A program made the position numbers and the translations under genes. The notes beneath the pieces were generated by a model that saw only the letters and a list, made by a program, of their open reading frames with translations, made no database searches and was not told where the DNA came from. Shown here piece by piece: positions 21,433 through 27,834 of a DNA stretch of 64,000 nt (position 1 is the stretch's first letter; every line of letters begins with the position of its first letter). Origin of the DNA: Frigoribacterium sp. ACAM 257 (GTDB taxonomy: Bacteria > Actinomycetota > Actinomycetes > Actinomycetales > Microbacteriaceae); NCBI RefSeq assembly GCF_007954365.1, contig NZ_VOLO01000002.1:372001-436000 (forward strand), written 5' to 3'.

Positions 21433-21438
21433 CAGTAT
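21433..21438 (+). promoter_or_regulatory. -10 element CAGTAT of leaderless GNAT gene
   Basis: CAGTAT, then six bases (GGAGCG), then the ATG at 21445. The spacing is the same as at four other genes in this window whose -10 is TANNNT, so a leaderless transcript is likely although the first base deviates. Confidence 0.35.
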
Positions 21439-21444
21439 GGAGCG

Positions 21445-22566
21445 ATGAGCTCCGAGCAGTCCGTGCCCTCGTCCCCGCCCGTCGAGCCCACTGTCGCGCG
21501 GGGAGAGGCCGCCGTGGGCGTCCGGCTCGACGCGGTCGACCTGCCCGTCAGCGCCCGGGTCCCGAGGCCGGACGCGCCCCTCCCTCATGATCGTGACGGC
21601 CTGTGCTGGCGCCCGGCCACCCTGGTCGACCTCGGTGCCCTGCACGCGCTCGACGGGCGCGTGGCGTCGCGCGACCACCCGCTGCACGTGACCTCGCTGT
21701 CGTCGATGCGACAGCTGCTCGAGATGCCCGGCATCGACCTCGAGCGCGACTCCCTCGTCGCCGACGAGGGGGACGGGCAGCTGGTCGCCTGGGGGCTCAG
21801 CTTCCTCTGGCCGGTGCGGGAGTCGGTCGTCCGCGTCTCCGTCGACGGCGGCGTCGACCCCCGCAGGCGCGGACTCGGCCTCGGGCGCGAGCTGCTCGAG
21901 TGGCAACGGCTGCGGGGCGAGCAGCACCTGTCGGGGTCGGACGAGGTGCTGCCTGCCGTGCTCGCCGGGGGCGTCGAGGAGGGGGCAGCCGCGCACGCGG
22001 CGCTGATGCAGCGTCAGGGCTTCGCTCCGGCCCGCTGGTGGAGCACGCTCAGCCGCGACCTGACCCGGCCGGTCGAGTCGGTGCGCCTCGACGACGCGGT
22101 GCGGCTCGAAGAGTACTCGACGGCCCTCGAGGAGGCGACGCGCCTCGCCCGCAACGAGGCGTTCGTCGACCACTGGGGCAGCCAGGCGAGCACGCCCGAG
22201 GTGTGGCGCATGCTCGTCGGGGCGGCGACGTTCCGAGCCGACCTCTCGTTCGTGGCGGTCGCCGAGGGCGACGACGGCGAGGAGGAGGTGGTCGCCTTCG
22301 TGCTCACCACCGTCGAGCCCGAGCAGTGGGCGGCCCACGGCGGCCGCAGCGCCCACGTCGACTACGTGGGCGTCCGGCGGGCCTGGCGCGGTCGGCACCT
22401 CGCGCAGTCGCTGCTCGCGACGGCCCTGGCCCGGCAGGCCGACGAGGGCTTCGAGCTCTGCGTGCTCGACGTCGACTCGACGAGCCCCACGGGCGCCGTC
22501 GGGCTCTACGAGCGCGCGGGCTTCACCGTCGCGGGTCGTCGCGCCGCGTACCTCCGCGAGTACTGA
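21445..22566 (+). CDS. Tandem GNAT acetyltransferase, mycothiol-synthase-like
   Basis: 373 residues with two GNAT halves. The first (about 45-205) has VSVDGGVDPRRRGLGLGRELLEW, a canonical acetyl-CoA loop (Q/RxxGxG/A). The second (about 225-370) has VDYVGVRRAWRGRHLAQSLLATALA and ends LYERAGFTVAGRRAAYLREY. This architecture matches mycothiol synthase (MshD) and related actinobacterial enzymes, which acetylate small amines with the C-terminal half active. The N-terminal 40 residues are extra. A GTG at 21388 is in frame, but ATG 21445 fits the leaderless pattern. The substrate cannot be told from sequence, so no symbol is given. Confidence 0.8.
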   Translation: MSSEQSVPSSPPVEPTVARGEAAVGVRLDAVDLPVSARVPRPDAPLPHDRDGLCWRPATLVDLGALHALDGRVASRDHPLHVTSLSSMRQLLEMPGIDLERDSLVADEGDGQLVAWGLSFLWPVRESVVRVSVDGGVDPRRRGLGLGRELLEWQRLRGEQHLSGSDEVLPAVLAGGVEEGAAAHAALMQRQGFAPARWWSTLSRDLTRPVESVRLDDAVRLEEYSTALEEATRLARNEAFVDHWGSQASTPEVWRMLVGAATFRADLSFVAVAEGDDGEEEVVAFVLTTVEPEQWAAHGGRSAHVDYVGVRRAWRGRHLAQSLLATALARQADEGFELCVLDVDSTSPTGAVGLYERAGFTVAGRRAAYLREY

Positions 22567-22587
22567 CCCGAGGCCACGCCGGTCGCG

Positions 22588-23358
22588 CTAGCCGCGGACG
22601 GTCAGGATCTCCGCGCCGTCCTCGGTGATGGCGACTGTGTGCTCGCTGTGCGCCGTGAGGCAGCCGGTCGCGCTGCGGAGGGTCCAGCCGTCGTCGTCGG
22701 TCACGAGCTCGTCGGTGTCGGCCATGACCCAGGGCTCGAGGGCGAGCAGCAGGCCCGGGCGCAGCTTGTAGCCGCGGCCCGGGCGGCCGATGTTCGCGAC
22801 GTGCGGGTCCTGGTGCATGGTCGAGCCGATGCCGTGGCCGCCGAACTGCACGTTCACGGGGTACCCCGCCGCGGTCAGCACCGAGCCGATGGCGTACGAG
22901 ACGTCGCCCATCTTCGCCCCGGGAACGGCTGCCGCGATCGCCGCCTCCAGGGCGCGCTCGGTCGTCTCGATCAGCTCCGTGCTGCCCGCGGGGCGCGCGG
23001 TGCCGACCACGAAGCTCAGGGCGGAGTCGGCGGCGATGCCGTTCAGCACGACGGCCAGGTCGAGGGTCAGCAGGTCGCCGTCGCGCAGGGCGTAGTCGTG
23101 AGGGAGCCCGTGCAGCACGGCGTCGTTGACCGCCGTGCAGATCCAGTGGCCGAACGGCCCGCGGCCGAACGAGGGCGCGTAGTCGACGTAGCAGGACTCG
23201 CCGCCGGCCTCGACGATCATCTCGCGGGTCCACTCGTCGATCTCGAGCAGGTTCGTGCCGACGGTGACGCGCTGCGACACCGTGTGCAGGATGTGCCCGA
23301 CCAGCGCTCCGGAGTCGCGGGCACGGCCCAGCTCGGCGGGGCTGAAGATCTCGATCAC
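22588..23358 (-). CDS. map: Methionine aminopeptidase, first copy
   Basis: 256 residues from GTG at 23358, 8 bases after GGAG; the frame is open to 23424, but family similarity begins at this Val (VIEIFSPAELGRARDSGALVG). The metal ligands of type I MetAP can be seen: Asp in LLTLDLAV, Asp in IAADSALSF, His in QFGGHGIGSTMHQDP, Glu in LLALEPWV and Glu-like in TAHSEHTVAI. It removes N-terminal Met from nascent proteins. A second copy lies at 60772 in the ribosomal cluster. It is divergent from the XRE regulator, with 91 bases between. Confidence 0.92.
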   Translation of the reverse strand: MIEIFSPAELGRARDSGALVGHILHTVSQRVTVGTNLLEIDEWTREMIVEAGGESCYVDYAPSFGRGPFGHWICTAVNDAVLHGLPHDYALRDGDLLTLDLAVVLNGIAADSALSFVVGTARPAGSTELIETTERALEAAIAAAVPGAKMGDVSYAIGSVLTAAGYPVNVQFGGHGIGSTMHQDPHVANIGRPGRGYKLRPGLLLALEPWVMADTDELVTDDDGWTLRSATGCLTAHSEHTVAITEDGAEILTVRG

Positions 23359-23437
23359 GGGGCGTCTCCTCGGGTCTGCCGGCGCGCGGCGGGACAACTG
23401 TCCCGGTAATGCTATCCCGACCATCGCCTCCTCGGGC

Positions 23438-23443
23438 TAGGCT
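23438..23443 (+). promoter_or_regulatory. -10 element TAGGCT of leaderless XRE gene
   Basis: TAGGCT, six bases (CTGCGC), then the ATG at 23450. The 91-base divergent region towards map must hold both promoters and any operator for the XRE protein. Confidence 0.5.
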
Positions 23444-23449
23444 CTGCGC

Positions 23450-23752
23450 ATGGTCCGTCTGCCGCTGAGCCCCGCCGAGGTCGCTCGCGGCCGCCGCCTC
23501 GGGGCCCTGCTGCGGCAGGCGCGCGGCGAGCGGTCGATGCTCCGTACGGCCCTCGACGCCGGCGTCTCGCCCGAGACGCTGCGCAAGATCGAGTCCGGCC
23601 GGGTCGCGACCCCGTCGTTCCCCACCATCGCGGCGATCGCCCAGGTCGTCGGCGTCTCGCTCGACGACGTCTGGGCCGAGATCAGCCAGCCGACGCAGGG
23701 CGACCAGGCGCAGGAGGCGGTCGTCCCCGTCGACGCGCCGCTCGCCTCCTAG
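23450..23752 (+). CDS. XRE-family helix-turn-helix regulator
   Basis: 100 residues. Residues 12-75 form a Cro/CI-type HTH: RRLGALLRQARGERSM, then LDAGVSPETLRKIESGRVATPSFPTIAAIAQVVGVSLDDVW, with the recognition helix at SPETLRKIESG. A 25-residue acidic tail completes it; no ligand domain is present. It is divergently transcribed from map, so it may control that gene or itself. The transcript appears leaderless. XRE proteins of this size beside map are seen in other Microbacteriaceae in general knowledge, but the target here is inference. Confidence 0.85.
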   Translation: MVRLPLSPAEVARGRRLGALLRQARGERSMLRTALDAGVSPETLRKIESGRVATPSFPTIAAIAQVVGVSLDDVWAEISQPTQGDQAQEAVVPVDAPLAS

Positions 23753-23781
23753 CACCCTCGGCCGCCGCCTCCCCGGCTGCT

Positions 23782-23819
23782 CGTCCCTTGCCCCGAGGCG
23801 GCGTAGGCGAGAAGGGACG
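23782..23819 (+). terminator. Possible terminator after XRE gene
   Basis: CGTCCCTT at 23782-23789 pairs with AAGGGACG at 23812-23819 across a 22-base GC-rich loop. The stem is only 8 bases, so this is a weak call. Confidence 0.35.
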
Positions 23820-23896
23820 CCGCAGGTGTGGGCCCTCGCCCACGTCGTCCCACGACGCCTGCGTCACCGTCCGCGGCGCCCGACGCGGGCGCGGCC

Positions 23897-23902
23897 TAGG
23901 GT
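23897..23902 (+). promoter_or_regulatory. -10 element TAGGGT of leaderless GNAT gene
   Basis: TAGGGT, six bases (CAGAGG), then the GTG at 23909. Same spacing as the other leaderless genes of the window. Confidence 0.45.
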
Positions 23903-23908
23903 CAGAGG

Positions 23909-24448
23909 GTGCAGTTCGAGCAGGCCCTCACCGACACCGTCCTCCTGCGGGAGGCGCGGGTCGGCGACGCCGCCGCCCTCGCCGAGGCGCACCGGCGCAA
24001 CCGCGAGCACCTCGCGCCGTGGGACCCGGAGCGGGCGCCGTCGTTCTTCGAGCCCGCCGGCCAGCGGGCCATGCTCACGGCGCGCATCGCGTCGGCCGCC
24101 GCCGGCGAGCAGCAGCCGTTCCACCTGATGGACGGCGACCGCGTGGTCGGCACGATCGCCCTCAACCAGATCGTCCGCGGGCCGCTGCAGAAGGCAGCCG
24201 TCGGCTACTGGGTCGACCGAGAGCGGACGGGGCAGGGCCTGGCCAAGGCGGCGCTGGCGGTCGTCGTCGACCTCGCGGCGACCGTCCTCCGCCTGCACCG
24301 CCTCGAGGCGAGCGCCCTGCCGCACAACGCGGGGTCGCGTGCCGTGCTCGCCGCCTCGGGCTTCGAGCAGTACGGCACGGCGCCGGGCTACCTCCGCATC
24401 GCGGGGGAGTGGCGCGAGCACGTGCTGTACCAGCGCCTCCTCGACTAG
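23909..24448 (+). CDS. RimJ/RimL-type GNAT acetyltransferase
   Basis: 179 residues, the size of RimJ/RimL-type N-acetyltransferases. Typical marks are TVLLREARVGDAAALAEAH near the start, HLAPWDPERAPSFFE (substrate-side helix), the strand VGYWVDRERTGQGLAKAAL with an RTGQGLA acetyl-CoA loop, and the C-terminal LEASALPHNAGSRAVLAASGFEQYGTAPGYLRIAGEWREHVLYQRLL. Enzymes of this group acetylate N-termini of ribosomal proteins or small molecules; the substrate here is unknown. The last codon overlaps the stop codon of the opposite-strand gene in a shared CTAG. Confidence 0.85.
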   Translation: MQFEQALTDTVLLREARVGDAAALAEAHRRNREHLAPWDPERAPSFFEPAGQRAMLTARIASAAAGEQQPFHLMDGDRVVGTIALNQIVRGPLQKAAVGYWVDRERTGQGLAKAALAVVVDLAATVLRLHRLEASALPHNAGSRAVLAASGFEQYGTAPGYLRIAGEWREHVLYQRLLD

Positions 24449-24774
24449 GCCCGGTCGATCCGGGGATCGGTGAAGGCGAGGCCGACGTACTCCGCCTCAA
24501 CCTCCGGGAACGACATGCCGGTCGACGGTTCATGGCGGACGACGAGTCGTCCGGCGAACAGGATGTCAGGGGGGGGTCCGCCGTCTCGGGCCAACTGGAG
24601 GAGCTGCACGGCGTCGTGACCGGTGAGGCCCAGGCGGTACGAGGTCGACCCTTGGCCTCCGAGATCGACGTACTCGTCATCGGGGCACTCGACCGTGACG
24701 CTGAGGTAGGCCGGATCATCATCCACGATGTCCGTGACTGCGACGACCGTCCCTCGTCTCACTAGATAGGACAT
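24445..24774 (-). CDS. Hypothetical protein, 109 residues
   Basis: Not recognised. The ATG at 24774 has a good ribosome site (GGAGAGGAA about 7 bases upstream). The protein is acidic (many Asp/Glu), lacks membrane segments or a signal peptide, and alternates short beta-like stretches (VVAVTDIV, AYLSVTVEC, YVDLGG, FAGRLVVRH) with one helix (HDAVQLLQLARDG). The end shares four bases (CTAG) with the convergent GNAT gene. Size, acidity and single-gene setting would suit an immunity or cargo protein, but nothing in the sequence proves that. Codon use is like its neighbours. Confidence 0.6.
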   Translation of the reverse strand: MSYLVRRGTVVAVTDIVDDDPAYLSVTVECPDDEYVDLGGQGSTSYRLGLTGHDAVQLLQLARDGGPPPDILFAGRLVVRHEPSTGMSFPEVEAEYVGLAFTDPRIDRA

Positions 24775-25092
24775 GCAGGGTTCCTCTCCTCAGGCGATCA
24801 GCATCGTAGTTCAGGGCCGTGGGATGGCTGAGTCCCCCCGGGGCCCTGGTCCACGTCGCGACTCGGGGCCAGGAGGGCCCGAGAATCCACCTCTCTCCTT
24901 CGCCATCGGTTGGGCGTCCTCGAACCCTGCACCGTCATCGACCAGAGGCGCAAGATTTCATAGAATGTATTTCAGTGGAAATATCTCGTGGATCGCTCTG
25001 CTGGGCCGGGAGTCGGCGCACGACGACGGGGCGCCGACCTCAGTGGTCGACGCCCCGTCGGGGTGCTGCGGCGCAGGGAGCCGCGGCGTGGG
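24775..25092. other. Gene-free stretch with an AT-rich patch
   Basis: No convincing gene. It holds the ribosome site of the 24774 gene, an AT-rich patch at about 24950-24991 (close to one-third GC in a 70% GC region, with ATTTC/GAAAT inverted elements), and the roadblock-operon terminator at 25024-25060. The AT patch could be a promoter for the hypothetical gene (TACATT on the minus strand) or a remnant of transferred DNA. Confidence 0.5.
25024..25060 (-). terminator. Terminator of the GTPase/roadblock operon
   Basis: CGACGGGGCG (25024-25033) pairs with CGCCCCGTCG (25051-25060), and an inner stem CGACC/GGTCG surrounds a TCAGT loop. It lies 33 bases beyond the stop of the last minus-strand roadblock gene. 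Confidence 0.75.
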
Positions 25093-25452
25093 TCAGAAGG
25101 CCAGCTGGCCCTCGACCTCCTTGGACTTCATGCGAGCGAGGGCGAGGTTCGCCTTCGAGCGGTCGAGCACGAAGTAGATGAAGACCTCGCGGTTGCTGGC
25201 GAGGGGCCGGATGATGTGGATCTGGCTCGAGAGGGTGATGAGGATGTCCTCGATCGAGTCGGCGAGGCCCAGCGACTTGGCGGTCTTGAGCTTCGCGCGG
25301 ACGACCTCGGTGTTGCCGGCCGCGGCCAGCTCCAGGTCGATGCCGCTGCCGGCGCCGCCGAGCAGCATGCCGGACGCGCTGTCGACGACGGCGGCGGCCA
25401 TCGCGCCGTCGACGGTGAGGAGGGTCTCGAGGGACTCGGTGATGTTGGCCAT
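25093..25452 (-). CDS. Roadblock/LC7 domain protein, last gene of module
   Basis: 119 residues, one roadblock/LC7 domain. Typical points are an N-terminal helix (ITESLETLLTVDGAMAAAVVDSASGMLLGG), then EVVRAKLKTAKSLG, the strand EDILITLSSQIHIIRPLAS and FIYFVLDRSKANLALARMKSKEVE. Roadblock proteins form dimers that bind small GTPases; MglB and CvnB are examples. It belongs to the minus-strand group with the GTPase at 26135 and a second roadblock protein, but is separated from the latter by 179 bases containing a hairpin. Likely partner of the GTPase, with a terminator after it. Confidence 0.85.
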   Translation of the reverse strand: MANITESLETLLTVDGAMAAAVVDSASGMLLGGAGSGIDLELAAAGNTEVVRAKLKTAKSLGLADSIEDILITLSSQIHIIRPLASNREVFIYFVLDRSKANLALARMKSKEVEGQLAF

Positions 25453-25504
25453 GGGTGCAGTGCTTCCTGTTCGGGTCAGGGCAGTTCGGGTGTGAGCTGT
25501 CCGG

Positions 25505-25526
25505 CCCTGACCTGGTCGGGTCAGGG
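25505..25526 (-). terminator. Hairpin between the two roadblock genes
   Basis: CCCTGACC (25505-25512) pairs with GGTCAGGG (25519-25526) around a 6-base loop. Flanking DNA contains repeated TTCGGGT/GGTCGGGTC words. It may be an attenuator that lowers expression of the last roadblock gene, or a terminator followed by a separate promoter. Confidence 0.4.
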
Positions 25527-25631
25527 GTGGTGCGGGCAGCGGCGCCGGCGTCGGGCGGGCACCGCTCGGCAGCCGGCCACGGAGGTGCGGCCGGAGCGGT
25601 CGGAGGGGCAGGGCTGCGTGCCTGGCCAGGG

Positions 25632-26138
25632 TCAGAGGGCGGGGACGGCGTGCGCGACGGCGGGTGCGTCGCCGTGCGCGTCGCAGTGCTCGACGGCGGC
25701 GTCCGGCTCGTGGGCGGCCGCGTCGGGCTGCACGGCCGGGCGGTCGGCCAAGGAGGCGGCCAGCTGCTGGGCGCAGCGGCGCGCGACCGAGAGGGCCTTG
25801 CCGAGCGTCTCGTCGTCGTCGAACAGCGCGCCGAGCACGACGGGGTGCCCGGGGACGCGCAGCTGGATGACGTGGCCCTTCTGGGACGCGATGATGACGT
25901 ACTCGCTCGAGCCGATCCGCACCTCCCGGGCGACGGCCTCGCTGAGCGCCTGGATGGAGCTGGCCATGCTGGCGAAGCGGTTCGCGTCGACCTTGCCGTC
26001 GGGCACGTGGACGACCTCGAAGCCGTCGTCGGTGAGGAACGAGCCGTAGACGAGCGAGCGGCTCACCTCGCCCATCGAGAGCAGGGCCTGGCGGCCGAGG
26101 TCGACGACGACGGGGTCGAGGTGGGGTGCGAGGCTCAC
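25632..26138 (-). CDS. Roadblock/LC7 domain protein, GTPase-coupled
   Basis: 168 residues from GTG at 26138, which overlaps the stop of the GTPase gene. Residues 5-125 form a roadblock-like domain (VVVDLGRQALLSMGEVSRSLVYGSFLTDDGFEVVHV, MASSIQALSEAVAREVRIG, YVIIASQKGHVIQLRVPGHPVVLGALFDDDETLGKAL). The last 40 residues are Ala/His-rich low complexity. Translational coupling implies fixed stoichiometry with the GTPase, as for MglA and MglB or CvnD and CvnB. It is more divergent than the 25093 protein and could be a regulatory partner. Confidence 0.75.
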   Translation of the reverse strand: MSLAPHLDPVVVDLGRQALLSMGEVSRSLVYGSFLTDDGFEVVHVPDGKVDANRFASMASSIQALSEAVAREVRIGSSEYVIIASQKGHVIQLRVPGHPVVLGALFDDDETLGKALSVARRCAQQLAASLADRPAVQPDAAAHEPDAAVEHCDAHGDAPAVAHAVPAL

Positions 26139-26737
26139 TCGGCCACCGCCACGGCGGGCTGGGCGGCGAGGGGCGCGGAGGCGACGGGCGCCGCGGTGAA
26201 CATCTCGCGCATCTCGATGTTGGCGACGAGCGTCATGAGGACGGTGCGCATCTGGTCTTCCTGTCGGGGGTCGACCGTGAACACCGGCACGACCAGGTCG
26301 GGACGGCGCTCGGTCAGCGCCGCCGAGTAGTCGGCCACCGTCGGGGTGGCCGACACGTCGGAGCGCGTCGCCGCGACGACGACGCCGCCCCGGTCGTAGA
26401 GGTCGCGGAACTCGTCGAGGAACGTCAGCATCTCGCCGACGGGGTCGGCGGCGTCGTTGTTGACGAGCAGCACCATGCCCTTCGCGCGCTCCTTGAGGAT
26501 CGTCCACATGAAGTCGAAGCGCTGCTGGCCGGGGATGCCGTAGAGGCGCACCTTGTCGGTCTCGCCGAGGGTGATCTCGCCGTAGTCGAGGGCGACCGTG
26601 GTCGTGTCCTTGTCCGCGGTGGCCCGGTCGGTGTTCGCGGCCTCGGTGCGGACGACCTCGGTCTCGCTGAGCGTCTCGATCGCGGTGGTCTTGCCGGCGC
26701 CCATCGGGCCGCCGAAGAGGATGACGTGCTCGGCCAT
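26135..26737 (-). CDS. Small GTPase of CvnD/MglA type
   Basis: 200 residues from ATG at 26737. The P-loop is GGPMGAGKTT (residues 9-18). KDTTTVALDYGEITL is the switch region and LYGIPGQQRFDFMW the G3-like element. LLVNND and VAATRSD supply a G4-like motif. The layout equals that of CvnD GTPases of Streptomyces conservons and is related to MglA, the polarity switch for motility. It overlaps both neighbours (the upstream unknown gene and the downstream roadblock gene). Diverging from the pilus operon, it is a good candidate for a pilus-assembly or polarity switch; that role is inference. Confidence 0.85.
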   Translation of the reverse strand: MAEHVILFGGPMGAGKTTAIETLSETEVVRTEAANTDRATADKDTTTVALDYGEITLGETDKVRLYGIPGQQRFDFMWTILKERAKGMVLLVNNDAADPVGEMLTFLDEFRDLYDRGGVVVAATRSDVSATPTVADYSAALTERRPDLVVPVFTVDPRQEDQMRTVLMTLVANIEMREMFTAAPVASAPLAAQPAVAVAE

Positions 26738-27483
26738 CAGAGGCCGAGCCGGTCGCGCAGGCGGCTGAAGAGCCCGCCGCGGCGGGGCTGCGGGGCGACT
26801 CGGACCGCAGCGGGGTCGGACGGGGCCGTGGCCGAGCCGACGGCGGTGGCGGCGACCGCGGCCGGCTCGGGCGACTCGGCGCGCAGCAGGCGCATCAGGC
26901 TGAACGCGTTGACCAGGCGGCGGGCCTCGGACGGGTCCGACTCGCTGGCGTTGGCCAGCTCGCTCACCGGGAGGAACGTGTAGCCGAGCATCGCGGTCAT
27001 CCGCATCTGCTCGGGGGTGTGCGCCAGCATCGTGAAGTTCGGCCAGCGCACCAGCTTGTAGCGGTCGTCGCGCTGCAGCCACCAGGCGAGCTCGCCCAGG
27101 AACGAGTTGTTGCCGATCAGCCACAGCAGCGCGTCGAGGTCGGTGCCGGGCGCGCGCGACGCCTCGACGGCGGGGTCCTTGGCCTCGACCACCACGTCGA
27201 TGTCGACGGGCTCGGCGGGGAACGCCGTCAGGGGCGTGTCCCACCAGTACGAGTTCGTCTCCACGTCGACGACGAGGGGCAGGTGGTCGGCCTGGCGCAC
27301 GACCACGATCGACGCGGTCGGCTGCTGCTGGAGTCGGTGGAGGGCGATAGCCACGCCGGTCCAGCCGAACGACGGCACGGTGATGCCCGTCGTCTCGAGG
27401 CCGGGGGCGCTGCCCGCGTGGGGGTCCTGCGGGGCCGCTGGCGCGGTCCGGGCAGGCTCGAACGTCATCTCGTGACCGTGCAT
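26737..27483 (-). CDS. Hypothetical protein heading the GTPase/roadblock module
   Basis: 248 residues from ATG at 27483 (AGGAG 9 nt upstream), unrecognised. A conserved-looking core spans residues 30-190: GITVPSFGWTGVAIALHRLQQQ, SIVVVRQADHLPLVVDVETNSYWWDTPL, DALLWLIGNNSFLGELAWWLQRDDRYKLVRWPNFTMLAHTPEQMRMTAML. It is Trp-rich, soluble, and ends in an Ala/Pro linker and basic tail (PRRGGLFSRLRDRLGL). The C-terminal tail could be an amphipathic membrane or partner-binding helix. It starts the operon and overlaps the GTPase by one base. A sensor or effector role towards the pilus is possible. Confidence 0.65.
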   Translation of the reverse strand: MHGHEMTFEPARTAPAAPQDPHAGSAPGLETTGITVPSFGWTGVAIALHRLQQQPTASIVVVRQADHLPLVVDVETNSYWWDTPLTAFPAEPVDIDVVVEAKDPAVEASRAPGTDLDALLWLIGNNSFLGELAWWLQRDDRYKLVRWPNFTMLAHTPEQMRMTAMLGYTFLPVSELANASESDPSEARRLVNAFSLMRLLRAESPEPAAVAATAVGSATAPSDPAAVRVAPQPRRGGLFSRLRDRLGL

Positions 27484-27834
27484 CGTGCGTGGCTCCTAGG
27501 GGGGTCGGCGATCGTCATCCGTGAAACTGGGCCACACGTGTCGTCGGGCCCAGGATCGCCGTCGTCCACTAGACCAGTCGGGTCCGGCGGTGTGCCACCC
27601 CCTGTTCTGGGCGGCGACGACCCCCTTTCTGGGCGGTCGTCGCGCCTCCTCGTGGCTGCCGGCGACCCGGTCGGGAGCCCCCCGCCGAGGGCTGTGACGC
27701 AGACGGGGGGCACCCTCACTGGGACGTGTCGCACGAGCGGCCCCGCCGTAGCGTGGCGACTGCTCGGGACGACTCCCGAGGACCTGCGGCCAGGACCCCG
27801 ACATGCCCGGCGCGCGTACCGAGGAGATGCACCC
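27484..27834. other. Divergent control region of GTPase module and pilus operon
   Basis: 351 bases between the minus-strand module and pilB. It holds an inverted repeat (27614-27643), two copies of TTCTGGGCGG (at 27605 and 27627), CCCCTGTTCTGG at 27599 that recurs in related form before the pilin, a TAGCGT at 27749 as a possible plus-strand -10, and ribosome sites at both ends. No gene was seen. Confidence 0.55.
27614..27643. promoter_or_regulatory. Inverted repeat, possible operator of the pilus region
   Basis: GCGACGACC (27614-27622) and GGTCGTCGC (27635-27643), separated by 12 bases. Located mid-way between two divergent operons, it could bind a dimeric regulator of both. Confidence 0.4.

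Noticed and set aside
24773-25177. Plus-strand frame of about 134 codons across the AT-rich gap
   Set aside because: It has no ribosome site, no coherent composition, and runs antisense into the roadblock gene.
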